In this document: in pieces, positions 14,784 to 23,644 of the stretch
Layout: each line of letters starts with the position of its first letter
Position numbering within the stretch: the stretch's first letter is position 1
Assembly (NCBI GenBank): GCA_030411725.1
Contig: MU839840.1
Coordinates: 620,001-684,000, forward strand
DNA from: Echria macrotheca
Lineage: Eukaryota; Ascomycota; Sordariomycetes; Sordariales; Schizotheciaceae
Reading direction: 5' to 3'
Length of the DNA stretch: 64,000 nucleotides
Program-made: the position numbers and the translations under genes
Notes under the pieces: model-generated
What the model was told of the DNA's origin: nothing
Databases searched by the model: none
Seen by the model: only the letters and a program-made list of their open reading frames with translations

Positions 14784-14986
14784 TACTCCAAATGCCAGTG
14801 CAAAGTCGCCGTCCACTTTCCCATCACCAAAACGGTGATTTGATCAAAATCACCCATCCAATCCATCCAATCGTCAAGCGCAAGGGGGGGTATTGTGCTG
14901 TAAACAAAAAGCAAGAAGTAGATATCCGCCGTTCCCGATCCCGTCGATCCCAATACTCCAAGTGTCAGTGCAAAGTCGCCGCCCAC
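14784..14986. repeat. Imperfect direct duplication, 170 nt apart
   Basis: The 33 nt at 14784-14816 recur at 14954-14986 with three differences, all transitions. Weaker similarity continues upstream (a shared TATCCGCC near 14759 and 14922). The core GCAAAGTCGCCG is identical. Confidence 0.8.
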
Positions 14987-15448
14987 ACCCATAAGTACTC
15001 CCTTTTCCGCCTCCTGATAAACAGTTTGGAGTATATATATACCAAATCACCCCAGGCCTCCCATATCATATCTTCATCCATCCAAGCCAAGCCAAGCCAG
15101 GCCGCCGTAAAACGTACGAGTGTGCCATCCTGCGCCTTATCCTGCCTGTCCATACGTCCCATTCCATCCCATATCGCCGTGATAAAACGTATAATTATGT
15201 TTGCCATTTGTAACCCACAAGAACAGGAAACTGGAGATTTCTCCGTGTGTGGGTAACGTGAGCCAAGTCCGCTTCGGTCGATCCTCCTCTTTCTTTTTCT
15301 CCCCGAGGTGAGAATGGGGCTATCGAGCGGAAGAAGGTTTCAGTTATTCAGAAATCTAGACACGCATAAGGAAATATTATCGAAAGAGATAATCAAGGAG
15401 GGGGTGTCTTGCGTGGCGAGAGGGTGCTGAAGCAAACACAGAGGAAAA

Positions 15449-15481
15449 TCAGAAAGAAATCAGAAAGAAGTCAGAAAGAAG
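15449..15481. repeat. 11-nt tandem repeat, 3 copies
   Basis: Unit TCAGAAAGAA(A/G) three times in tandem, probably within the 3' UTR of the Clr5 gene. Confidence 0.9.
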
Positions 15482-15845
15482 GCAAGGTCGACCATATCGT
15501 AACCCATCCATCCAACTCGCTGACTTGTCTTCGTCTCAGACATCATATAACGCAAGGAAAATAAATCAGGGCAAACTAAAGAAAATAGGCAGAAGATGAG
15601 GACCAACATGAAACATAAGAAAGGGCAAGGGCAGCAGGAAACCATTAGAACAGAAAGAAGCAAAATATGGAAAAGTATTTCGTGTGAGATTTCTCGTGAA
15701 GGGGCAGGCTGTGTTGGGTATTATCTCTTTTTTGCGGTCTTCTCCTTTTGTTGTTGATGGGCGTGACAACGACGAAACACAACAACGCCGTGGATCCCCT
15801 TCTATCCAGGGTAAAGCCGACGTACTCATCAGAAGAAATGCCTGA

Positions 15846-17496
15846 TCACATGATACTCGGAAACGTCGACGTAGGCCTCGCTGACACATGATACACGGCC
15901 TCGATGCTGCGAATCTGCTCCGGCGTCGCGAGCCAGAGCGGATGGACTAGCTGGGTGAAGTCGAATTGCACCTCCGGATTCCTCAGGGTAGACCACACAA
16001 AGCGGCGGAAGTTGCTGGCCTGCTCTGCTGGCAGGGGTCGTACGGGCTCGCGGGGGGCGAGCATTCGCCACTCATTGTTGTTCCGAAACTGGCGCAGGAA
16101 GAGATAAAAGATGGCTGTCGGCGACATGGATCCCACACCGGCGACGGAGCTGACGCCGAGCCGGGCCTGAGCGAGAGCGTTGCGGGGACTCCGGCAAGCG
16201 GCGCCTTTTGCCATGATCATGCAGACCACAGTGAGGAGGAGCTCCGTTGCCGAGATCCCGAGCTGTCTCTGGGCACCGTGGGACTCATCAGCCCATGCGT
16301 TCTTCTCGGACCGCCGTCCAGGGGACGCCATCAACGAGATCCACTGTCCCCAGATTGCGCCGAAAATCTGGTAGACGGGCGGCAAGGTGCATAGCTCTCC
16401 AGGTATAAAGAACCTTTTCTTCGAGCTCAAGATCCCATCACAGAAACCGATGCATTGCTGAATACATGGTAGCTCCCGAGCAGGATTGTCCGAATTGTAA
16501 CCAGGGGGGTGGAGGCCATCCAGCTGGTGCGCCACAAACTGATGGGTGATGCCGTCCTCGTTTATCAGTTCGGCGTCACCGGGCGTGTGGTTGCGAGTTT
16601 CGTTCGACCGCTTCACCAGATAGCCAATGAGAGACAACAGCGGCATGTCCAAAGTAGGACCACGGCGCTCCAAAATTCTGAGGCGTCTTGATCCATCCTG
16701 GTCACGCGTCGTGATCCGTCCAAGATGCATCTTGATCTGCCCAACTGCATGGGGGACATCGTCGTGATGATCATATGTGCGGGCGACCTCGATATCCACC
16801 AAGAGGGCGACGGGTGAGATGGCTTCGTCGACTCCTTCCTCGAACACCCTGTTCCCATTATTCACTTCGCGTTGTAGGAGATGGCGTGCCGTGTCGGCCT
16901 GGTGTTTGGTCTGCACCGCACGGAGGCAGGCAATCAGTTCGGGCAGGATGTTGCCAGAGTGCGCATTGCAGAGGTCAACAAGAACGCCAAAGGAGCCTGA
17001 ATCGGAAACCGAAAGGAAGACGTCGGCGAGGAGCCGAAGCAGCTCCAATGAAGTGAGCGAAAAGTTGCTCTCGTTGTCGTGGTTGCAGTCATCATCAACC
17101 TCAACGTCATCCAGGTCGGCGTCATTGTCGTCATCGTCGTCGTTGTTGTTATTGGACACAACGCTAGGTCCATCGACAGTATCAGGGGAACCCGACTGAC
17201 CCTTCGGTGGCTTCTTCGAACCGACGTTATATTTCACTATTTCCCATTTTCCGAGCATGTGGACATAAGAGCGGGTTCTGGATAAAGTTAGAGTGGTACC
17301 TGATGTTGAGATGATAGACTCACTCTGCAACAAAATTTTCCTCCTCCTCCATTTCCTTCTTCACCTGATTCAGAGTCTTCTTTTCCGTCACATACTTGCG
17401 TTTGATGATTTCCTTGTAAGGACCCCATTGTTCAGCGGGTACCCGTTTTTTCTTGCGCTTTGGGTCGAATTCTTTGAAGCTCGAATTCTTCACCAT
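15846..17496 (-). CDS. Clr5-domain protein, function unknown
   Basis: There are two exons, 17496-17324 and 17277-15846, with a 46-nt intron (GTGAGT..CCAG) whose removal keeps frame, giving 534 aa. The N-terminus carries a Clr5 domain (about residues 18-75). The first exon supplies EQWGPYKEIIKRKYV and the splice creates the ENFVAETRSYVHMLGKWEIV segment that closes the domain; the long second-exon frame alone would lose half of it. A low-complexity Asn/Asp stretch follows near residues 110-135 (NNNNDDDDDNDADLDD), then about 400 residues of mostly helical sequence that I do not recognise. Clr5 is named after a fission yeast silencing factor, but in filamentous fungi the domain occurs in many proteins of unknown role, so nuclear or chromatin function is only inferred. 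The start is the first ATG in this frame near the domain. Confidence 0.85.
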
Positions 17497-18041
17497 CTCG
17501 AGTGTTGATGCGGCGACGAGGTCTCAGTGATATGCTTAAGGGAAACCCAGCCATTTTTAACTTTTCGCGATGGTGCCCAATATTTCAACCACGAGGACTG
17601 GTGCGAAACCCAAGTGTAAATTCGTCGTGGGTCGCGGCTCAAGGCGAAGTCAGAATGCCTACAAGGCGACCGAGACGCGTCCGAATCTGGTAATTGGAAT
17701 TTCGCTGGTTGGGGGAGTCTGGTTTGTGCTAACACCCAGCCGCCGAGACCAATGGGAATCGCCAGGTCCGCGCCAGAATGCCTTCTGTTGCAGCTGACCG
17801 ACTGACAACTCATCTGCTGTATTGGCTATGTATGAGCCGGCGATGCAACTTGCACATTCGGTTTCAAGCCAGGTATTTTGCCCCCATAGCTGTCCCGAAA
17901 TGGAGTTTGTAAATTTGTAAATGTGAGTCAAGGCCGTCAAGGCCAGGTGAGATCTGCACAGCAGGGCGAGGGTTATTATATAAATGAATCGAGCTTCGTA
18001 ACAGATTGTGTTAGAACTCACTCGAACAAAACCTCTTCAAC
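17497..18041. other. Divergent promoter region
   Basis: Lies between the start of the Clr5 gene (-) and the tentative gene at 18042 (+). It contains one copy of a 21-nt direct repeat (17688-17708) and a TATA element near its right end. No gene seen. Confidence 0.5.
17977..17984 (+). promoter_or_regulatory. Candidate TATA box
   Basis: TATATAAA lies 58 bases before the ATG at 18042, a normal distance for a fungal TATA element with a short leader. It is the main non-coding support for the gene at 18042. Confidence 0.45.
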
Positions 18042-18607
18042 ATGGCGCTCGCATCTCAGTCTGACGTTCTTTTTCTGGGCATCGGCTCATGGACCATCGA
18101 CCCGCTTGAAAAACATGAGCAGTCTCGGTCCTCGCAGAAAGATACGACGCGGACAAGCGCTTCACCACCCACCATCCGCCCAAGGACAATTAGCCGTAAA
18201 ATAACCGATGCACCCGCCAACGCAGTGCTGGAGAGGAGAGCGACACCCAAGAAAGCAGAGCCCTTGCCGAATCGGGCCAGAAAGCGAATCTTAACGGCAG
18301 ACCCAAGACACTTGTCAGAAAATGGCACCGTCAGAGTCCCCAAGCGCGCCGCAGCAGACAAGCGGGCTCAGGGACGTGAGTGGTCTCCAGGGGAGAAACT
18401 CGGTGAAAAGACTGGACTTGAAATCACCCAGGTGTCATGGTCGGGATATCCCATGGGTGACCCAAACTGGTAAGTGTTTCTGTTCGAAGCTGCCGTCTGG
18501 CTGCACGGCTAACGGCTCTTAGGTGGATTAGCAGGTGCATCCAACCCCTGCGACATGGCGAGCTGGGGAAGGAAGACTTCCCGCCGCTGGGTATCCCAAC
18601 CTGTTGA
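18042..18607 (+). CDS. Hypothetical protein, two exons
   Basis: Tentative gene of 170 aa. Exon 1 is 18042-18469 and exon 2 is 18523-18607. The 53-nt intron has GTAAGT, a CTAAC branch motif 8 bases before its TAG end, and its removal bypasses the in-frame TAA at the donor site. The ATG is in a good context (TTCAACATGG). The protein is basic and low in complexity: a short hydrophobic start (SDVLFLGIGSW), then Ser/Thr/Pro/Arg/Lys-rich sequence with several KR-type basic clusters, and a Trp-rich end (DPNWWWISRC). I recognise no domain. The intron and TATA box favour a real gene, while the biased composition leaves chance open. Confidence 0.4.
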
Positions 18608-19838
18608 AGATGGAAGTGTGAGGCGGGGCTGGACGGACGCCAGCTGGACAATCTTTGAGATCTCTGAATCGAGGAAATGTGATTTCCGCCCTGGTCCTGT
18701 ATAAAATTACGTTAAAACGAGGCCGTACGGTACACGTAGTAGGAAAAGACAGAACAAATGATCCGTGAACGAGCTGGAAGAGTCGCGTGGTGTCCAGGTG
18801 ACCGTCGAAGAGGGGAACTGGAGGTTGGGACAGGTGGGGCATTGAGCATTGAGGCCATGCACTGACCCCGCAGCTTCCGGACCCAAGCACTCGACGGTTG
18901 CCTTGCCGCAGTGGCAATTGGAATTTCGCTGGGCAGCCTCGACCCACGCCATTTCCAAATTGCAGTCTGCCTGGGTTTCAATCGGTCGAGATGGGCTGCT
19001 CGGGACCTTGAGGTCCAATACCTAGACATAGACCGAGATCTACAGTTTCCAGATTAGGTGAGACGAAGAATTGAGATGCAAAGTCCAACTTGAAACATTT
19101 TGGCGGTCGTTAAGCAGTGCCGCGCACTGCAACTCCCAATGACGTAACGGCGATCCGCCAGAGCCAATCATGGCTCCTCCCGCGAGACACACCAAACAAT
19201 CGTCGAGTGCTCCTCCAGGCAAGCTCCGTGACGACAACCCAAACGAGCTTTGCGGGGTCAATTCATGCGCTGAAGAAGTCGAGGGCGTGCCATGAAATAT
19301 CATAGGTTGAAGATGCCCTTCTGGATATCATAGAGGTCCATCTCAGCATCGAGGCAGGTCCACTCGACAGAGCTCACTGGGACCAACATGCCGTGTGAAG
19401 GAGACATTGGAGTCCGGTTTGTGTTCCTCTCAATGGGCCGGCCAACGGTCGCGTCAAAGGCCGAGGACCAGATGGGGTAGTGGATAGCATCAGACGACAG
19501 GCTATATCGTACTTTATAGGAAGGATCGGCCTCGTCGGTCAGTCGCACACTTGTGCAGTTGCAACCACCTCGCTCCTCTGAACTTGCATCGCTCTTCCCC
19601 GCAGTCGTTCTTCCTCTTGTGGCGTTGTTGCACCGGCGTAGCTTCGTCATTTCTTGTTCGTTACATAACAAATCTCCCCTCCCACTTGGTGTGCAAGCCC
19701 TCTCTTCCTCCTCTCTTCCTTGGTCGCCGAACAGGATTGGAAACAACATCTTCCCCCGGGCACAGACAGGCACCGCGAGATTGTCAACAGACACCCCAAG
19801 ATCATAGACAGGCACCGAGAGGTCGTAACGTTGCCATC
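18608..19838. other. Intergenic / leader of the DUF1774 gene
   Basis: No supportable gene. The last 250 bases are rich in CT tracts, as in a fungal 5' leader. An antisense frame at 19300-19815 was considered and rejected. The region contains the second 21-nt repeat copy. Confidence 0.5.
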
Positions 19839-20801
19839 ATGGATCGCCTGAACCCTTTTGCCAGAAGGGAATCGCACTCGTCGGGAGAAGTCATCACGTA
19901 CAAGGTCCTGACTGTCCTCTCGTGGCTTCTCTCCCTCGTCGCCTCGGTTTACTATGCGTTCGATACTAACTGGGTCGGAGAACACCACCACCGCGTCACG
20001 ATCTGGTGGCTCAACTCGGCCCATTACTCGGGCTTCACCCAGAACTACCTGATCACGTCTCTCTTCTGGTATGTTCTTGCAGTTTTCTACTGTTTCTACA
20101 TCTAACTCATGATCGTACAGGCTCGGTCTCTTCATCCTGCAGCTTGGATATGTCGGTCACCTCTTCTCGTCCAAGGTCGAAACGGTGAATGCGGCATGTG
20201 CTGTTGGTAGCCACTTCATTCTCAACAACCTGTTACACTTTGCCTGGGTGCTGCTGTTTGTGCACGCACACTTCATCTTGTCGGAGATTTTCTTGATCGC
20301 CAACTTCATCAATTTGACGATCCTGTACTTCCGCCACAACACGTATCCTCGGTTCATCCACTGGCCCGCCGTCTCGGGTCCGCTTGCCTGGACCTTTGTG
20401 GCGATCTACTGGAATGGCGCTATCATGATCCCATACCAGGGCAGTCTCGTTGCCCGCATCTTTGCCAACATCTTCATCTGGTCGATCCTGGGCTTTGGCA
20501 TGTTCTTCATCATTGCCTTCAACGTATGTCCCAATTTGAATATCTACCAATAGCTGGCTAACCGTTGCAGGATTACACAATGGGTTTCTCGCTGAGCGTG
20601 CTCACTGCCTCTCTTGGTGTTGCTCAGTTCCATCGCCAGATCATTGCGTTCCAGTGGATCTTCGCCTTCACCATCATGGCAGTGTTGTTCGTCTTCACCG
20701 TCATTGTGGCCATTCCTGCCTGGACCGGCAAGGAGGCGCCGTGGGGTAGACGCCAGACGACTAATGATACTGAGCGGGCTCCTCTTCTTGCTGACCCGTA
20801 A
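19839..20801 (+). CDS. DUF1774 family integral membrane protein
   Basis: There are three exons (19839-20068, 20121-20523, 20571-20801) with introns of 52 and 47 nt (GTATGT..CAG in both), all joins in frame, giving 287 aa. The start reads MDRLNPFARRESHSSG, the usual cytosolic N-terminus of the family, followed by six or seven hydrophobic segments (about residues 23-40, 75-95, 105-125, 130-150, 160-180, 190-212, 240-262). It ends in a short polar tail (TERAPLLADP) with a dileucine-like motif. DUF1774 proteins are fungus-specific and have no established function. The family call rests on recalled similarity of the N-terminal and membrane pattern. The CT-rich sequence before the ATG fits a leader. 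Confidence 0.8.
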
Positions 20802-21708
20802 ATGGCTGATGAAGGGGCTGTTCGGTGTTGGGCCTGATGCGGAGGGAAGTGCTCGGACATTAATGAGGTTTTGGACCGAAGTATGGATGTGGCGGTGTGT
20901 TTGTGAACGGAGGATGGCGGTTTCTCATGAGTCACTGATTTTGTTCCTGGTTCCTAGGCTTACAGAAAACTGAGTTGACATAATGCCAGGTGTTTATGCC
21001 ATTCCTGACGGTTTTGTGTGGTTGAGATCCAAATTCTGTTTGGTTCGAGTGGCGTGAACCTCGCATGATGAGGCGTGTACGATACCTAGTCGTCTTTGAA
21101 GAAATAGGGTGGCTCCCCAACGAGGAAAGACGGGGTGTACTCTGATGCTGATGCTTTTAAACACCCCAATGGAAGACCAATGAACTTGTTCTTCTCGACA
21201 GATGCTGTATAATTGTTGTCAACCGGTTTTCCCCCTGGTTTGAGACGTTCTATGGCCCTCCTCTGGGTCGTGAGAGGTGAAGTCATACATCTTGTGTGCA
21301 CCAATATTCTTTTTTCCAGTGTAGAGACATGTGTTTTTTTTCCCTTGTGAAGTTTACTGTCGCTCCGGCGCAGTTTTATTACAGACGCCCACCGTCACTC
21401 AAACCAAACTCATCGAGCCTGGCGGTTTAGCGATGACGTCGTCGTTCTTCAAAGTGTGCCAACCCCGCTAAACCTCCCAAAGCTTAGCGCCCGTTGCAAC
21501 TCCGATTAGCGAGCTTATCCCCGCCGAGCCCAGACCCTAGGGTTCTACAGTATCCCTGCCCGCTAGCTAGGCTGAGCTTCTCGCGACGCGTCTTCCAGGG
21601 TGACCATCGACGACTACGAGAAAATACCGCCGCGCCGCACCGCGCGACAAACCGGACGCCTCGATATGTACAGTTACAGTTCCATCACGTCGCGATAGAC
21701 GAACGAGA
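20802..21708. other. Intergenic region
   Basis: Holds the 3' flank of the DUF1774 gene and the promoter of the phosphopantetheinyl transferase. A 12-nt imperfect inverted repeat (about 21420-21431 with 21466-21477, GGTTTAGCG / CGCTAAACC) lies about 240 bases before the next ATG. No gene seen. Confidence 0.5.
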
Positions 21709-22369
21709 ATGCCGTCGCCCCGAGCTATCCTCCCGTTCCCGTTCCCGCTGCACCTCGGGACTGATATCTGTCGCGTCTCGCGCATCCAAAGGATTTTGGC
21801 GGACAGGACGCGGGGGGCACGGTTCGTTAGGCGGATTTTGGCGGATGAGGAGCTTGAGCGACCTAGGGGGTGTGTTTTGGCGATATTGGAAGGGGGGGAT
21901 GGTGGTAGGGATGGGGGAGGGGATACGGGAACGGAGAAAGGGAGGGAAGAGGAGGGGATGTTGAGGGAGGCGGCTGTTTATATGGCCGGGAGGTATGTAC
22001 TATCTTACTTACTCATAATGTATTGGGCGGGCAGTTGAGTGTTTGGGTGGTTGATGATTTGGCAATAGGTTCGCGGCGAAGGAAGCGGCTATTAAGGCCC
22101 ATCCGCATCGGCGGTTGACTTTTCATGATGTTATCGTAAGGAGGATGGAAGAGTTGCGATCGGAGGAGGGTGGAGTCGGGGTGGATGCTAGGGAGGACAA
22201 GCAGGAGAGTAGGTTGGGGAGTGGACCGCCTGTTGTGCTGGTGAGAGGGGAGGGCGCCGAGGGGCTGGATCAGGTGGCGCTGGTTAGTATCAGTCATGAT
22301 GGGGACTATGCTACGGCTGTTTGTTTGGGGTTTGATCCGGCTAGGATGGGCTCGGGGACAGCAGGGTAG
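21709..22369 (+). CDS. PPT2: Holo-ACP synthase, AcpS-type phosphopantetheinyl transferase
   Basis: It transfers the 4'-phosphopantetheine arm of CoA to acyl carrier protein. In ascomycetes this small AcpS-type enzyme (yeast Ppt2, Aspergillus PptB) serves the mitochondrial ACP. There are two exons, 21709-21992 and 22069-22369, with a 76-nt intron (GTATGT..TAG), giving 194 aa. Signature motifs are all present: LGTDICRVSRI near residue 16 (the Mg-binding Asp in G-T-D), GRFAAKEAAIKA spanning the exon junction near 94 (the catalytic F-A-x-K-E-A box), and VSISHDGDYATAV near 170. A Gly/Asp/Glu-rich insert (about residues 62-85) separates the first two motifs. The N-terminus is short and proline-rich; a mitochondrial signal is not obvious from this start, so a more upstream start or exon cannot be excluded. 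Confidence 0.88.
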
Positions 22370-22834
22370 GACAGGAGTATCGGCGGTGTTCTGGTTGACC
22401 GGTGGCGGCGTAGTTGGATGCGCCGGAACGAGCAACGCCAGAGTCGTATGTAGACGTGGGGTAGAACTTGCTGGTTGAGCTTGAAATGAGCTTGGCAGCG
22501 CCCATGACTTCAGTCCTGGAAATCGACTATCACGAGGGACTAGCAGATGCTAGTTTAGTCTTACACATGAGGGCTCAACTCTTTCAGGTCGATCCACAGC
22601 AGTCGAACCACATCCACAACATGGGAGCGCTCTGAATGGCAAACTGGCGATCTGCATGTGCACTCAGGGTAATCAAGGAGAAGCCAAAATCCAAAATCCG
22701 TTCCGAATAGCGTTTGGCAAATTTGCAGAACTTGGCGATGTCAAAACGTTGGCGATGTTGCTCCCCTCTAAATGCTGCAAGGAGGTTCAGGTTATAGGTA
22801 AGTATTCCGACCCTTGCAAAATAACCCAGAGATT
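22370..22834. other. Intergenic region upstream of tRNA-Arg
   Basis: No gene is supported. The sequence becomes more A/T-rich than its surroundings from about 22560. Confidence 0.5.
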
Positions 22835-22850
22835 GGTCGAGTGGCGCAAT

Positions 22851-22906
22851 GTAAGCATCCCACAGCTCTGATTCAACCCCCACAGATTCACTAACCTTGC
22901 AAAAAG
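22851..22906 (+). other. 56-nt GT-AG intron-like insertion in the tRNA D-loop
   Basis: It starts GTAAGC and ends AAAAAG. CACTAAC (22889-22895), a fungal branch-site match, ends 11 bases before the terminal G. Length and signals match the protein-gene introns of this window (45-77 nt). Removing it joins AAT to GGTAGCG and restores a normal D-loop with the invariant GG. No tRNA-endonuclease style bulge-helix-bulge is evident by eye. Confidence 0.7.
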
Positions 22907-22926
22907 GGTAGCGTGTGGTCCTCCTA

Positions 22927-22939
22927 CTTGAAGGATCCA
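22927..22939 (+). other. Canonical 13-nt tRNA intron (37/38)
   Basis: CTTGAAGGATCCA lies directly after A37. Its AGGA can pair with TCCT of the anticodon loop, as expected for introns cut by the eukaryotic tRNA splicing endonuclease. Confidence 0.85.
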
Positions 22940-22975
22940 AGACTGAGGTTGTGGGTTCGAGTCCCATCTCGATCG

Positions 22976-23644
22976 ATGTTTTTTTTGCCTTTTTTTATAG
23001 GGCCTGCGTACTTGCTTTTTATCAGGTTGGCATTTTGCACGTTCTGATGGCAATTACAGACCGCGGTGAGGGGTTGTGTTCCTGGTGGAATACCTTCATG
23101 GTTAATACTCAGGGGCGTGCAGAGGGGCTCATCCTCTCTTCCACAAAACAAGCATCCTCACCAGCAGTTCTTCAGATGGGAGAGTTGGGCATGCAGGGCA
23201 TCTCAGGTTTCCCTGACTCAAATTTTTTTTTGGGCAATGTAACTACCAGCAATTACATTTCTCATGTTCTAGATATTACTATAGAAATACAAAAGAGCTC
23301 AATATTCGAACCCAGCTGATGCGGGAAGAAATGAATGTTTGCAACATGCCGCAGTGGGCCGGTGTGTTGTCGCTCCCGCGCAGAGGTTCCCGCAACAGCT
23401 GGCGGGTTGACTCACCGGTTCCCTATCTCCAAGATACTAGCAACAAGCCAGTATACCTACTGTATGAGGCTGGTTTCAACCACTCTCCAAGTTCTAAAAT
23501 ATCTCTTAAGAAACCTTAAAATCCTCAATTTCTTCTGGGTCTTCGAGTAACAACTGAGGGGATCCATCCTGGCGTCATTCCCATCCCCTCAAATCGCTCA
23601 CTCACCGCTCTCCCCTTTTCACATCCTAAACCACAGAAACCAAA
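22976..23644. other. Intergenic, tRNA to histidinol-phosphatase
   Basis: Beyond the Pol III terminator no gene is supported. A 134-codon frame (22915-23319) overlaps the tRNA and looks like chance. The final 80 bases are C/T-rich and form the HIS2 leader. Confidence 0.5.
22979..22996 (+). terminator. RNA polymerase III terminator
   Basis: A T8 run (22979-22986) begins four bases after the tRNA, followed by GCC and a T7 run. This is the expected Pol III stop signal and supports an active tRNA gene. Confidence 0.85.

Larger units (their letters stand above)
14184..15845. other. Convergent intergenic region with simple repeats
   Basis: This gap lies between the dynein stop codon and the stop codon of the Clr5 gene on the other strand, so it should hold two 3' UTRs. 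Small reading frames are present, but none has recognisable domains or sensible codon use. It contains three short tandem repeats and one imperfect direct duplication, listed separately. Confidence 0.6.
17688..18932. repeat. 21-nt direct repeats flanking the 18042 gene
   Basis: A 21-nt sequence (TGG-Y-AATTGGAATTTCGCTGG) occurs at 17688-17708 and again at 18912-18932, same orientation, with a single T/C difference. The copies lie on either side of the hypothetical gene. Confidence 0.8.
22835..22975 (+). tRNA. tRNA-Arg (anticodon CCT) with two introns
   Basis: Mature parts are 22835-22850, 22907-22926 and 22940-22975 (72 nt). The acceptor stem GGTCGAG (22835-22841) pairs with CTCGATC (22968-22974), seven pairs with one G-T; the discriminator is G22975. 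The D-stem GCGC (22844-22847) pairs with GCGT (22911-22914). The anticodon stem TGGTC (22916-22920) pairs with GACTG (22941-22945). The anticodon loop starts C-T and the anticodon CCT (22923-22925, reading AGG) is followed by A37. The variable loop is AGGTT. The T-stem GTGGG/CCCAT encloses TTCGAGT, an exact B box. A canonical 13-nt intron follows position 37. A second insertion (22851-22906) interrupts the D-loop between AAT and GGTA. All stems are intact, so decay is unlikely despite the extra insertion. Confidence 0.88.

Noticed and set aside
19300..19815. A 171-codon minus-strand frame ending DLYDIQKGIFNL
   Set aside because: It lies antisense across the leader of the DUF1774 gene. The C-terminal part looks protein-like but there is no family match and no exon structure.
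22915..23319. A 134-codon frame overlapping the tRNA
   Set aside because: It begins inside the tRNA-Arg gene and runs through Pol III terminators; it is a by-product of the tRNA sequence.
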